Assembly (NCBI RefSeq): GCF_029846275.1
Contig: NZ_JARVWS010000002.1
Location: 744,001 to 808,000, forward strand
Reading direction: 5' to 3'
From: Nocardioides sp. CER19
Lineage (GTDB): Bacteria > Actinomycetota > Actinomycetes > Propionibacteriales > Nocardioidaceae
DNA length: 64,000 nucleotides
Every line of letters starts with the position of its first letter. Position 1 is the first letter of the stretch. The notes under the pieces are model-generated. The model did no database searches and was not told the origin of the DNA. It saw only the letters and a list, made by a program, of their open reading frames with translations. The translations under genes and the position numbers were made by a program. Of the stretch, positions 26,081-34,341 are shown one piece after another.

Positions 26081-26087
26081 GTGAACG

Positions 26088-26741
26088 TCAGGCGGACGCC
26101 GGGAACGGAACGCCCGTCTTCGCGTGGCAGCGGTAGCCGTGGGGCACCCGGTCGAGGTACTGCTGGTGGGCCGGCTCCGCGTAGTAGTAGATCGGCGCCT
26201 CGCGCACCTCGGTGGTGATCGGGTCGAAGCCGCGACGCGCCAGCTCGTCGCCGTACACCTTGGTCAGCTCGCGCGCGGTCTGCTCCTGCTCGGGGGAGGT
26301 GAAGTAGATCGCCGAGCGGTACTGCGTCCCGACGTCGTTGCCCTGCCGCATGCCCTGCGTCGGGTCGTGCACCTCGAAGAACGTCCTGACGAGGTCGGCG
26401 AACGAGATCACCGAGGGGTCGAACACGATCCGGATCGCCTCGGTGTGGTTGGTACGGCCCGTGCAGACCTCCTCGTACGTCGGGTTGGGCGACGTGCCGC
26501 CCTGGTAGCCGACGGAGGTCGAGTAGACGCCGGGCTTCTGCCAGTAGATCTCCTCCGCGCCCCAGAAGCAGCCGAGGCCGAAGTAGGCGACCTCGTACGA
26601 CTCGGGCGTGGTGCCGTCGCCGGGCGTCGCGTCCAGCGGTGTGCCGAGCACGCGGTGCTGGGCGGGCAGGTCCCACTGAGGGGCCTCGTGGCCGGGGAGC
26701 GTCTGCTCGGGGGAGAAGAGTGCGGTCGGACGACCGAACAT
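26088..26741 (-). CDS. msrA: peptide-methionine (S)-S-oxide reductase MsrA
   Basis: 217 residues. The catalytic motif GCFWGAEE has the active-site Cys at residue 58, after FGL. SVGYQGGTSPNPTYEEVCTGRTNHTEAIRIVFDP and a C-terminal HQQYLDRVPHGYRCHAKTG are diagnostic. It reduces methionine-S-sulfoxide in the cytoplasm with thioredoxin. The ~50-residue N-terminal extension is common in actinobacterial MsrA. The Shine-Dalgarno GGAGG precedes the ATG. It faces metB. Confidence 0.95.
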   Translation of the reverse strand: MFGRPTALFSPEQTLPGHEAPQWDLPAQHRVLGTPLDATPGDGTTPESYEVAYFGLGCFWGAEEIYWQKPGVYSTSVGYQGGTSPNPTYEEVCTGRTNHTEAIRIVFDPSVISFADLVRTFFEVHDPTQGMRQGNDVGTQYRSAIYFTSPEQEQTARELTKVYGDELARRGFDPITTEVREAPIYYYAEPAHQQYLDRVPHGYRCHAKTGVPFPASA

Positions 26742-26813
26742 GGTGGTCCTCCTTCAAGGGTCTGATGGTGGCATCCATCCAACACCGCGACCCGTGCAGA
26801 AGTTCCCACCCTC

Positions 26814-26819
26814 TAGGCT
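26814..26819 (+). promoter_or_regulatory. -10 element of metB, leaderless layout
   Basis: TAGGCT ends 7 nt before the GTG at 26827. It lies in the 85-bp region shared with divergent msrA. Confidence 0.45.
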
Positions 26820-26826
26820 CGATCCC

Positions 26827-27987
26827 GTGACCCAGGAGCACCGGAACAAGTCAGGCTTCGAGACGCGTGCGATCCACGCCGGATACGAGCCGGATCCCAC
26901 GACCGGAGCGGTGAACCCGCCCATCGTCGCGTCGAGCACCTACAAGCAGGACGGTGTCGGCGGCCTGCGCGGCGGCTACGAGTACAGCCGCTCCGCCAAC
27001 CCGACCCGCACCGCGCTCGAGGGCGCCATCGCGGCGGTCGAGGAGGGGGAGCGCGGGTTCGCGTTCGCCAGCGGGCTGGCGGCCGAGGACACCCTCCTGC
27101 GGTCGCTGATGACGCCCGGTGACCACCTCGTCTTCCCCGACGACGCCTACGGCGGCACGTTCCGCCTGGTCGACAAGGTCGCGCGGCCCTGGGGCCTCGA
27201 CTACACCCCGGCCGCGATCCACGACGTCTCGGCGGTCGCCGAGGCCATCCGGCCGGGCCACACCAAGCTCGTGTGGGTCGAGACGCCGACCAACCCGCTG
27301 CTCAACATCGCCGACATCGCGGCGCTCGCCAACCTGGCCCACGCGGCCGGCGCGCTGCTGGTCGTGGACAACACGTTCGCGTCGCCCTACCTCCAGCAGC
27401 CGCTGTCCCTCGGCGCCGACGTCGTCGTCCACTCGACCACCAAGTACGTCGGCGGCCACTCCGACGTCGTCGGGGGCGCGCTCGTCGTGCGCGACCTCGA
27501 GCTGGCGTCGAAGATCGGGTTCCACCAGAACGCCATCGGTGGGGTCGCCGGCCCGTTCGACGCCTTCCTCACCCACCGCGGCCTCAAGACGCTCGCGGTC
27601 CGGATGGACCGACACTGCGACAACGCCCAGCGGGTCGTCGAGTTCCTGTCCCACGACTCCCGCGTCGCCGAGGTCATCTACCCGGGTCTCGAGAGCCACC
27701 CGGGCCACGCGGTCGCCTCCCGCCAGATGAAGCGGTACGGCGGCATGGTGTCGTTCCGCGTCGCCGGCGGCGAGAGCCAGGCGCTGGCGGTGTGCGAGCG
27801 CGCCGAGGTCTTCACGCTCGGCGAGTCGCTGGGCGGTGTCGAGTCGCTCATCGAGCACCCGGGCCGGATGACGCACGCCAGCGTCGCCGGCACCGACCTC
27901 GAGGTACCGGCCGACCTGGTCCGGCTGAGCGTCGGCATCGAGACCGCCGACGACCTCGTGGCCGACCTCGATCGAGCCCTGGGGTGA
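26827..27987 (+). CDS. metB: cystathionine gamma-synthase (Cys/Met PLP enzyme)
   Basis: 386 residues of the Cys/Met-metabolism PLP family. SRSANPTRTALEGAIAAVEEGERGFAFASG binds PLP phosphate. The PLP lysine is K206 in STTKYVGGHSDVVGG. NAIGGVAGPFDAFLTHRGLKTLAVRM and the C-terminal SLGGVESLIEHPGRMTHAS are typical of cystathionine gamma-synthase. A gamma-lyase activity cannot be excluded from sequence alone. GTG start. It overlaps the GH51 gene by 4 bp. Confidence 0.9.
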   Translation: MTQEHRNKSGFETRAIHAGYEPDPTTGAVNPPIVASSTYKQDGVGGLRGGYEYSRSANPTRTALEGAIAAVEEGERGFAFASGLAAEDTLLRSLMTPGDHLVFPDDAYGGTFRLVDKVARPWGLDYTPAAIHDVSAVAEAIRPGHTKLVWVETPTNPLLNIADIAALANLAHAAGALLVVDNTFASPYLQQPLSLGADVVVHSTTKYVGGHSDVVGGALVVRDLELASKIGFHQNAIGGVAGPFDAFLTHRGLKTLAVRMDRHCDNAQRVVEFLSHDSRVAEVIYPGLESHPGHAVASRQMKRYGGMVSFRVAGGESQALAVCERAEVFTLGESLGGVESLIEHPGRMTHASVAGTDLEVPADLVRLSVGIETADDLVADLDRALG

Positions 27988-29507
27988 CCCTCGCCGCCAC
28001 GCTGACGCTCGACCCCGCCTTCGTCGTCGGCCCGGTCCGTCGGCGTACCTTCGGCTCTTTCGTCGAGCACCTCGGTCGATGTGTCTACACGGGCATCCAC
28101 GACCCCGACCACCCCACGGCGGACGGCGACGGCTTCCGTGAGGACGTCGTCGACCTGACCCGCGAGCTGGGCGTCAGCACGGTGCGCTACCCGGGCGGGA
28201 ACTTCGTCAGCGGCTACCGCTGGGAGGACGGTGTGGGACCGCGCGAGCAGCGGCCGCGGCGCCTCGACCTGGCCTGGCACTCCACCGAGCCGAACTGGGT
28301 CGGCGTCGACGAGTTCGTGCGCTGGTGCCGCAAGACCGGAGTCGAGCCGATGATGGCGGTCAACCTCGGGACGCGCGGCGTCCAGGAGGCGCTCGACCTG
28401 CTGGAGTACTGCAACGGAACGGCGGACACGGCGCTCGTCGACCTGCGCCGGTCCCACGGATCCGAGCAGCCGCACGACATCAGGATCTGGTGCCTCGGCA
28501 ACGAGATGGACGGGCCCTGGCAGCTGGGTCACAAGACGGCGGCGGAGTACGGACGACTCGTTGCCGAGACGGCCCGCGCGATGCGCATGATGGACCCGAA
28601 CCTCGAGCTGGTCGCCTGTGGCTCGTCGTCCTCCGACATGCCCACCTTCGGCGAGTGGGAGCGGGTGGTCCTCACCGAGGCCTACGAGCACGTGGACTAC
28701 GTCTCCGCGCACGCCTACTACTGCGAGCAGGACGGCGACCTGGGCTCGTTCCTCGCCTCGGCCGTCGACATGGACCGCTTCATCCAGGCGGTGACGGCGA
28801 CGGCCGACGCGGTCCGGGCCGTCGGTCGGCACCGGAAGCGGATCCATCTCTCCTTCGACGAGTGGAACGTCTGGTATATGCATCGCGCCACGTCGAAGCC
28901 GCCGTCCGGGGACGACTGGCCGGTGGCGCCGGTGCTCCTCGAGGACCGCTACAACGTCGCCGACGCGGTCGTCGTCGGCAACCTGCTCATCGCCCTGCTC
29001 CGGCACACCGATCGGGTGCATGCCGCCTCGCTCGCGCAGCTGGTCAACGTCATCGCGCCGATCATGACGGAGCCGGGCGGACGCAGCTGGCGGCAGACGA
29101 CCTTCCACCCCTTCGCACTCACCTCGCGGTACGCCGTCGGCGACGTGCTCCGGACTGCGGTCCAGACGCCCACCTACGAGACCTCCAGGTACGGCGAGGT
29201 GGCGCTGCTGGACGCGGCCGCGACCCACGACGCCGCGACCGGTGACGTCACCGTCCTGGCGGTCAACCGCTCGCAGGACGACGAGCTCGGGCTGACCGTC
29301 GACCTCCAGCGGTTCGACGACCTCGAGGTCGTGGAGGCGCTGACCCTCGCGCACGCGGACCACAGCTGGTCGGCGACTGCCGACGACGCCACGTCGGTCC
29401 TGCCGCGTCCCAACGAGTCGGCGCGGATGTCCGCCGCAGGCGTCCGGATCGAGCTGCCGCCGGTGTCGTGGTCGGTGCTCCGACTGTGTCGCGTCACACC
29501 GGCCTAG
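27984..29507 (+). CDS. alpha-L-arabinofuranosidase, GH51
   Basis: 507 residues, a cytoplasmic GH51 enzyme (no signal peptide). Acid/base Glu174 lies in LGNEMDGPWQ and nucleophile Glu293 in SFDEWNVW. SFVEHLGRCVYTGIHDP and YPGGNFVSGYRWEDGVGP near the N-terminus are family signatures. It removes terminal arabinofuranosyl residues from arabino-oligosaccharides, or acts in turnover of the cell's own arabinose-containing glycans. Its GTG overlaps the metB stop (GTGA), an odd partnership: the two enzymes share no pathway, and no sugar transporter is adjacent. Confidence 0.92.
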   Translation: MTLAATLTLDPAFVVGPVRRRTFGSFVEHLGRCVYTGIHDPDHPTADGDGFREDVVDLTRELGVSTVRYPGGNFVSGYRWEDGVGPREQRPRRLDLAWHSTEPNWVGVDEFVRWCRKTGVEPMMAVNLGTRGVQEALDLLEYCNGTADTALVDLRRSHGSEQPHDIRIWCLGNEMDGPWQLGHKTAAEYGRLVAETARAMRMMDPNLELVACGSSSSDMPTFGEWERVVLTEAYEHVDYVSAHAYYCEQDGDLGSFLASAVDMDRFIQAVTATADAVRAVGRHRKRIHLSFDEWNVWYMHRATSKPPSGDDWPVAPVLLEDRYNVADAVVVGNLLIALLRHTDRVHAASLAQLVNVIAPIMTEPGGRSWRQTTFHPFALTSRYAVGDVLRTAVQTPTYETSRYGEVALLDAAATHDAATGDVTVLAVNRSQDDELGLTVDLQRFDDLEVVEALTLAHADHSWSATADDATSVLPRPNESARMSAAGVRIELPPVSWSVLRLCRVTPA

Positions 29508-29510
29508 GCT
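29505..29510 (+). promoter_or_regulatory. -10 element of the AI-2E transporter gene, leaderless layout
   Basis: TAGGCT starts in the last codon and stop of the GH51 gene and ends 7 nt before the ATG at 29518. Confidence 0.45.
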
Positions 29511-29517
29511 CCTCCCC

Positions 29518-30819
29518 ATGACCGAGGAGAACCCGACCGATCCGGCGCCGGGACCGCAGCCACCGCCGCCGGACGACCCGAGCTTCGCCGCCCGGCTGTT
29601 CCACCAGTGGAGCCAGCTGCGCGAGGAGCGTCAGGCCCAGCTCGCCGTCCCGGTCACGACGGTCGCGCCGCTCGGCCGGCCGGAGGTGCCGCGCGGGGTC
29701 GAGCTGGCCGCCCAGTGGGCCTGGCGGTTCCTGGTCATCGCAGCCGCCGGGTACGTGCTGGTCCGCGCGCTGGGCTTCCTCGAGGTCGTGGTGATCCCGA
29801 TCGTCGTCGCGATGCTCATCGCCGCGCTCGTCGTACCCGTGGTGGGGGCGCTGCAGCGCGTCGGCCTGCCGCGGGGTGCCGCCGCGCTCCTCGTCGTCAT
29901 CGGCGGCCTCCTGTTCGTGGGGGCGCTGCTGACCTTCGCCGGGCAGCAGGTCGCCAACGGTGCGAACGACCTCGCCGACCAGACGGTCAAGGGCCTCGGT
30001 GAGATCAAGGACTGGCTCAAGACCGGCCCGCTGCACGCCAGCGACAGCCAGATCAACGACTACATCGACCGCATCCAGAAGGCGATCACCGACCGCACCA
30101 CCAACGGCGGCAACGTCGTGGGCCGGGTCGGGGAGGTCGGCAGCGCGCTGTCGCACGTCTTCGCCGGCATCTTCATCACCCTGTTCGCCACCTACTTCTT
30201 CCTCGCCGACGGCGACCGGATCTGGGCGTGGCTGGTCCGCCTCTCGCCGCGGGCGGCCCGCGGCCAGGTCGACGGCTCCGGCCGGGTCGCGTGGATCTCG
30301 CTGACCCAGTTCGTGCGGGCGACGGTCATCGTCGCGGCCGTCGATGCGATCGGCACCATGATCGTCGCCGCCATCCTCGGCGTGCCGTTCGTCGCCGCCA
30401 TCGGCGTGCTCGTCTTCCTCGGCGCGTTCGTGCCACTCGTCGGCGCGACCGTCGCCGGCAGCGTCGCTGTCCTGGTGGCGCTGGTCGACCAGGGCCCCCT
30501 CACCGCGCTGCTGATGCTGGGCGGCGTCATCCTCGTCCAGCAGGTGGAGGCACACGGTCTCCAGCCGTTCCTGCTCGGCCGCTGGGTCTCCGTGCACCCG
30601 CTCGCCGTCATCGTCGCCATCGCGACGGGCGTGCTGGTGGCGGGCATCGCCGGCGCGCTGGTCGCGGTGCCGCTGGCGGCCGCGCTCAACGCCGTCGTCC
30701 AGCACCTCGCCGCCGGGACCGAGGTCGGTGCCGACGCCGAGGAGGAGCTGGCCGAGGATTACACCGAAGACGTCGATCCCGAGGATGCGGAGGTGACCGG
30801 TGACCGACCCGGTGACTGA
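29518..30819 (+). CDS. AI-2E family transporter
   Basis: 433 residues with about eight membrane helices. The N-terminus is Pro/Asp-rich and cytoplasmic. The core has helices near 80-100, 100-120 and 125-150, an extracytoplasmic loop about 155-200, then SHVFAGIFITLFATYFFLADGDRIW, GVPFVAAIGVLVFLGAFVPLVGATVAGSVAVLVAL and the C-terminal GVILVQQVEAHGLQPFLLG. The family includes AI-2 exporters and Na+/H+ antiporters; the substrate here is unknown. The acidic C-terminus overlaps ilvA by 20 bp. Confidence 0.88.
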   Translation: MTEENPTDPAPGPQPPPPDDPSFAARLFHQWSQLREERQAQLAVPVTTVAPLGRPEVPRGVELAAQWAWRFLVIAAAGYVLVRALGFLEVVVIPIVVAMLIAALVVPVVGALQRVGLPRGAAALLVVIGGLLFVGALLTFAGQQVANGANDLADQTVKGLGEIKDWLKTGPLHASDSQINDYIDRIQKAITDRTTNGGNVVGRVGEVGSALSHVFAGIFITLFATYFFLADGDRIWAWLVRLSPRAARGQVDGSGRVAWISLTQFVRATVIVAAVDAIGTMIVAAILGVPFVAAIGVLVFLGAFVPLVGATVAGSVAVLVALVDQGPLTALLMLGGVILVQQVEAHGLQPFLLGRWVSVHPLAVIVAIATGVLVAGIAGALVAVPLAAALNAVVQHLAAGTEVGADAEEELAEDYTEDVDPEDAEVTGDRPGD

Positions 30820-32029
30820 CCCTGGCCTGATCACGCTCGCCGACATCGAGGCCGCGCGCGGCCTGCTGGGTGACGCGATCATCGAGACGCCCGTCCAGGG
30901 CGCCCGCTGGCTGGAGGCTCTGACCGGTGCCCCGGTGCGGTTCAAGTGCGAGAACCTGCAGCGCACCGGGTCCTTCAAGTCCCGGGGCGCCTACGTCCGG
31001 ATCGCCCGGCTCAGTCCCGAGGAGCGCGCCCGCGGCGTGGTCGCGGCCAGCGCCGGCAACCACGCGCAGGGCGTCGCGCTGGCCGCTCAGCGGCTCGGGA
31101 TCCCCGCCACCGTCTTCATGCCGGAGGGCGCTCCGATCCCCAAGGAGAAGGCCACCCGCAACTACGGCGCCACCGTCGTGTTCGAGGGTCGCTACCTCGA
31201 GGACAGCCTCGTCGCGGCCAGGCGGTACGCCGAGGAGACCGGCGCCGTGCTGATCCACCCGTTCGACCACGTCGACATCGTGGCGGGGCAGGGGAGCGTC
31301 GGCCTGGAGATCCTCGAGCAGGTGCCCGACGTACGCACCGTCGTCGTGCCGACCGGTGGCGGCGGCCTGCTCTCCGGCATCGCGCTCGCCATCAAGGCGA
31401 AGGACCCGTCCGTCCGCGTCGTCGGCGTCCAGGCCGAGGGCGCTGCGGCGTTCCCCGGGTCGCTGGCGGAGGGCCGCCCGGTCGCGCTGGAGGCGATGAC
31501 CACGATGGCCGACGGCATCGCGGTCGGGCTCCCGGGCGACATCACGTTCGCCGCCGTACGCGACCACGTCGACGAGATCCGCACCGTCTCGGAGGAGTCG
31601 CTCTCGCGCGCGCTGCTCGGTGTCCTGGAGCGGGCCAAGCTCGTCGTCGAGCCCGCCGGCGCCGCGGGTGTGGCCGCCGTGCTGGACGACCCGGCCGCGT
31701 TCCGCGGGCCGACGGTCATCGTGCTCTCCGGCGGCAACATCGACCCGCTGCTCCTCAACAAGGTGATCAGGCACGGCCTGGCGTCCGCGGGCCGCTACCT
31801 CACGCTGCGCGTGGTGATCCCCGACCTGCCCGGCGAGCTCGCGCACCTGCTCGCCGAGGTCGCCGGTGCCGGCGCCAACGTCCTCGAGGTCGTCCACGCC
31901 CGCAACAGCCCGATCCTGAGCCTGACCCAGGTCGAGGTGCTGCTGCAGCTGGAGACCCGCGGCGAGCCGCACGCGGTCGACCTCATGGAGCGGCTGCGCT
32001 CGCGCGGTTACCGCGTCGAGACCACCTGA
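30800..32029 (+). CDS. ilvA: threonine ammonia-lyase
   Basis: 409 residues. PLP lysine K60 is in GSFKSRGAY; AASAGNHAQGVALAAQRLGIPATVFMPEGAPIPKEKATRNYGA and the PLP-phosphate loop TGGGGLL follow. The C-terminal ~80 residues form one ACT-like domain (RVVIPDLPGELAHLLAEVAGAGANVLEVVHAR), as in the short ilvA/tdcB-type enzymes. It converts threonine to 2-oxobutyrate for isoleucine synthesis or threonine catabolism. The start lies inside the preceding gene (20-bp overlap), which implies coupling. Confidence 0.93.
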   Translation: MTDPVTDPGLITLADIEAARGLLGDAIIETPVQGARWLEALTGAPVRFKCENLQRTGSFKSRGAYVRIARLSPEERARGVVAASAGNHAQGVALAAQRLGIPATVFMPEGAPIPKEKATRNYGATVVFEGRYLEDSLVAARRYAEETGAVLIHPFDHVDIVAGQGSVGLEILEQVPDVRTVVVPTGGGGLLSGIALAIKAKDPSVRVVGVQAEGAAAFPGSLAEGRPVALEAMTTMADGIAVGLPGDITFAAVRDHVDEIRTVSEESLSRALLGVLERAKLVVEPAGAAGVAAVLDDPAAFRGPTVIVLSGGNIDPLLLNKVIRHGLASAGRYLTLRVVIPDLPGELAHLLAEVAGAGANVLEVVHARNSPILSLTQVEVLLQLETRGEPHAVDLMERLRSRGYRVETT

Positions 32030-32079
32030 TCGGGCTTTCCCCAGGCGCCTCGGATCTACCTGCGTCGCGGCCGAGTACT

Positions 32080-32214
32080 TGTTACACTGGACGATCTGAC
32101 AGTCCGCTGGGCCGTCGAGAAAGGATGCGCCCGCCGACTGTTGTTGTCACTCATGGCGATCGTGTTTTTCCCGATCGGCCCAGTTTCCTTCGTTTCACTC
32201 AGGAGTGCCCCGTC
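32080..32214 (+). promoter_or_regulatory. greA promoter and leader
   Basis: An extended -10, TGTTACACT (TG at 32080-32081, TACACT at 32083-32088), lies about 127 nt before the greA ATG. The ~120-nt leader is unusual among these mostly leaderless genes. It contains an in-frame ATG at 32124 with AAAGG upstream that would add about 30 residues to GreA, and a second Shine-Dalgarno (AGGAG) before the ATG at 32215. Confidence 0.5.
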
Positions 32215-32721
32215 ATGACGCAGCAGACCGAGACCTCGGCCACCGTGTGGCTGGCGAAGTCCGCCTACGACCAGCTGGCCGCCCAGCTGGAGGACATGAA
32301 GGGTCCCCAGCGCCAGGCGATCGTCGCCGAGATCAGCGCCGCGCGCGATGAGGGCGACCTGAAGGAGAACGGCGGCTACCACGCCGCTCGCGAGGCGCAG
32401 GGCCGTCTCGAGGGCGAGATCCAGGCGCTCGAGGCGCTGCTGCGCACCGCCGACACCACCGAGGCCGCCGACGACGGCACCGTCGCCGCCGGCAAGGTCG
32501 TCACCTACAAGTACGACGGCGACGCCGACGACGAGGCCGAGACCTTCCTGCTCGCCTCCATCGAGATGAAGCCGTTCTACGACGGCGACGTCTTCAGCCC
32601 GCAGGCCCCGATCGGCCAGGCGCTCCTCGGCCACAAGGCCGGGGAGACCGTCGAGTTCACCGGCCCGACCGGCAAGGCCATCAAGGTCCAGGTCCTCAGC
32701 GCCGAGCGCTTCGACGGCTGA
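32215..32721 (+). CDS. greA: transcription elongation factor GreA
   Basis: 168 residues. The N-terminal coiled coil (WLAKSAYDQLAAQLEDMKGPQRQAIVAEISAARDEGDLKENGGYHAAREAQ) has the acidic tip DEGDLKENGGYHAA that enters the RNA polymerase secondary channel. The C-terminal FKBP-like domain ends PIGQALLGHKAGETVEFTGPTG. It rescues backtracked polymerase by stimulating transcript cleavage. ATG 32215 with its AGGAG 8 nt upstream is preferred because the upstream in-frame extension is not GreA-like. A bidirectional terminator follows. Confidence 0.95.
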   Translation: MTQQTETSATVWLAKSAYDQLAAQLEDMKGPQRQAIVAEISAARDEGDLKENGGYHAAREAQGRLEGEIQALEALLRTADTTEAADDGTVAAGKVVTYKYDGDADDEAETFLLASIEMKPFYDGDVFSPQAPIGQALLGHKAGETVEFTGPTGKAIKVQVLSAERFDG

Positions 32722-32739
32722 CGCCCCGCGACTCCCGCG

Positions 32740-32786
32740 CGACGCCCGCTGACGTCCCCGACACCCCGGGGCGTCAGCGGGCGTCG
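32740..32786. terminator. bidirectional terminator, greA and DUF4307 gene
   Basis: A perfect 15-bp stem: CGACGCCCGCTGACG (32740-32754) pairs with CGTCAGCGGGCGTCG (32772-32786). It lies between convergent greA and the DUF4307 gene and overlaps the last codons of the latter. GTTCT follows on the plus strand. Confidence 0.8.
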
Positions 32787-33175
32787 TTCTGTCCGGCGGT
32801 CGTGCAGCCGATCTTCTCCACCGAGGTGGCCAGTCGCTCGGTCCTGATCGTGACGTCGTTGCGGCCGTTCGTCGGCGTGAACGCCGCGTCGCCGACGGGC
32901 GTGTGGTCCTCGGCGTAGGCCCGCAGCAGGCACTGCGGGTCCTTCGACCCGGACCGCAGGTCGACCTGCAAGGTGGCGTTCACCGAGTGCTGGTCCACGA
33001 CCTTCCAGGTCGTGAGGCTGGAGGTGACCTCCGGCGTCGAGTGGACCCAGACCGCCCAGGCCAGCCAGCCGGCGAGCAGGAACGAGAGCAGCACCCCGAG
33101 GACCAGGAAGACCTTGGGCCACACGGAGGGGTTCGAGGCGTAGCGCTGCGCGATGCGCGGATCCTGCTGAGTCAC
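32774..33175 (-). CDS. DUF4307 membrane protein
   Basis: 133 residues. One membrane helix (VFLVLGVLLSFLLAGWLAWAVWV, about 22-44) is followed by an extracytoplasmic domain with two cysteines (PQCLLRAY, KIGCTT). This is the actinobacterial DUF4307 family, commonly found next to mca, as here. GTG 33175. The function is unknown; the link to mycothiol metabolism rests only on conserved neighbourhood. It is divergent from mca across 29 bp. Confidence 0.88.
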   Translation of the reverse strand: MTQQDPRIAQRYASNPSVWPKVFLVLGVLLSFLLAGWLAWAVWVHSTPEVTSSLTTWKVVDQHSVNATLQVDLRSGSKDPQCLLRAYAEDHTPVGDAAFTPTNGRNDVTIRTERLATSVEKIGCTTAGQNDAR

Positions 33176-33181
33176 CGCCCT

Positions 33182-33187
33182 ACTGTC
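33182..33187 (-). promoter_or_regulatory. possible -10 of the DUF4307 gene
   Basis: On the minus strand GACAGT ends 6 nt before the GTG at 33175. Confidence 0.3.
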
Positions 33188-33192
33188 CCACC

Positions 33193-33198
33193 TAGGAT
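33193..33198 (+). promoter_or_regulatory. -10 element of mca, leaderless layout
   Basis: TAGGAT ends 6 nt before the ATG at 33205. Confidence 0.45.
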
Positions 33199-33204
33199 CA
33201 GGGC

Positions 33205-34107
33205 ATGCCCCAGCACCCCCGAGCCGCCGACTGGGCCGGTCTGCGCCTGATGCACGTCCACGCGCACCCTGACGACGAGTCGAGCAAGGGCGCGGCGAGC
33301 ACGGCCATGTACTCCGCCAACGGCGTCGACGTCCACGTCGTGACCTGCACCGGTGGCGAGCGCGGCTCGATCCTCAACCCCAAGATGGACCGGCCGGGGA
33401 TCCTCGAGAACATCCACGAGATCCGGCGGCAGGAGATGGAGCGCGCGCGCGACATCCTGGGCATCACCCAGGACTGGCTCGGCTTCGTCGACTCCGGCTG
33501 GCCCGAGGGCGACCCGCTGCCCCCGCTCCCCGAGGGCTGCTTCGCGCTCGTCCCGGTCGAGGAGGCGGCGGTGCCGCTGGTGCGGCTCATCCGCTCGATC
33601 CGGCCGCACGTCCTGACGACGTACGACGAGCGCGGCGGCTATCCCCACCCCGACCACGTGATGTGCCACCAGGTCAGCGTCTACGCGTTCGACAAGGCGG
33701 CCGACCCCACGTGGCACCCGGAGCTGGGGGAGGCGTGGCAGGTCCTCAAGCTCTACTACCACCACGGCTTCAACCGCCCGAAGACCCTGGCCCTGCACGA
33801 GGCGATGCTGGCCCACGGGCTGGAGTCGCCGTACGCCGAGCGGCTCGAGAGCTGGAAGCCCGAGCCGGAGTGGGACGAGCGGATCACCACGAAGGTGCCA
33901 TGCTCGGACTACTTCGGGGTCCGCGACCAGGCGCTGCTCGCGCACGCCACCCAGATCGACCCCGACAGCTCGTGGTTCGCGATCCCGCACGAGATCCAGG
34001 CGACGGTCTGGCCGACCGAGGACTTCGAGCTCGTCACGAGCCACGTCGAGACCACCGTGCCGGAGGACGACCTGTTCGCCGGCATCAGCACAGAGGAACA
34101 CGCATGA
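33205..34107 (+). CDS. mca: mycothiol S-conjugate amidase Mca
   Basis: 300 residues of the PIG-L/LmbE deacetylase family. Zinc motif 1 is HAHPDDESSKGA (His19-Glu25 region) and motif 2 is GGYPHPDHVMCHQVS. TYDERGGYPHPDH and the long C-terminal region match Mca rather than MshB. It cleaves mycothiol S-conjugates to mercapturic acids and GlcN-inositol, detoxifying electrophiles in mycothiol-making actinobacteria. The stop overlaps the next small gene by 4 bp. Confidence 0.93.
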   Translation: MPQHPRAADWAGLRLMHVHAHPDDESSKGAASTAMYSANGVDVHVVTCTGGERGSILNPKMDRPGILENIHEIRRQEMERARDILGITQDWLGFVDSGWPEGDPLPPLPEGCFALVPVEEAAVPLVRLIRSIRPHVLTTYDERGGYPHPDHVMCHQVSVYAFDKAADPTWHPELGEAWQVLKLYYHHGFNRPKTLALHEAMLAHGLESPYAERLESWKPEPEWDERITTKVPCSDYFGVRDQALLAHATQIDPDSSWFAIPHEIQATVWPTEDFELVTSHVETTVPEDDLFAGISTEEHA

Positions 34108-34337
34108 ACACCCTGATCGCCACCCTGGCCACCACCTGGGCCACCGACGGCCCGAAGCCGGAGGACGTCAAGGCCGGCTGGACCGCCTTCGCGGTCTTCA
34201 TCCTGCTGCTCGTCGCCGTCGCGCTCCTCGGTTGGAGCCTGTCGCGTCAGCTCAAGAAGGCCCAGCGCAACAAGGACGCCGGCATCCTGCCCTCCTCCAA
34301 GGACCGGCAGAAGGAGCGCCACGCGCCCCACGCCTGA
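34104..34337 (+). CDS. small single-pass membrane protein coupled to mca
   Basis: 77 residues. The membrane helix is AGWTAFAVFILLLVAVALLGWSL (about 24-46), followed by a basic cytoplasmic tail (RQLKKAQRNKDAGILPSSKDRQKERHAPHA). The ATG overlaps the mca stop (ATGA). Similar small proteins after mca are common in actinobacteria; no function is established. It converges with the methyltransferase gene 4 bp away. Confidence 0.85.
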   Translation: MNTLIATLATTWATDGPKPEDVKAGWTAFAVFILLLVAVALLGWSLSRQLKKAQRNKDAGILPSSKDRQKERHAPHA

Positions 34338-34341
34338 CGGC

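Noticed and set aside
32124..32214. Start of GreA at the upstream ATG
   Set aside because: The extra ~30 residues are not GreA-like, and the ATG at 32215 has its own good Shine-Dalgarno.
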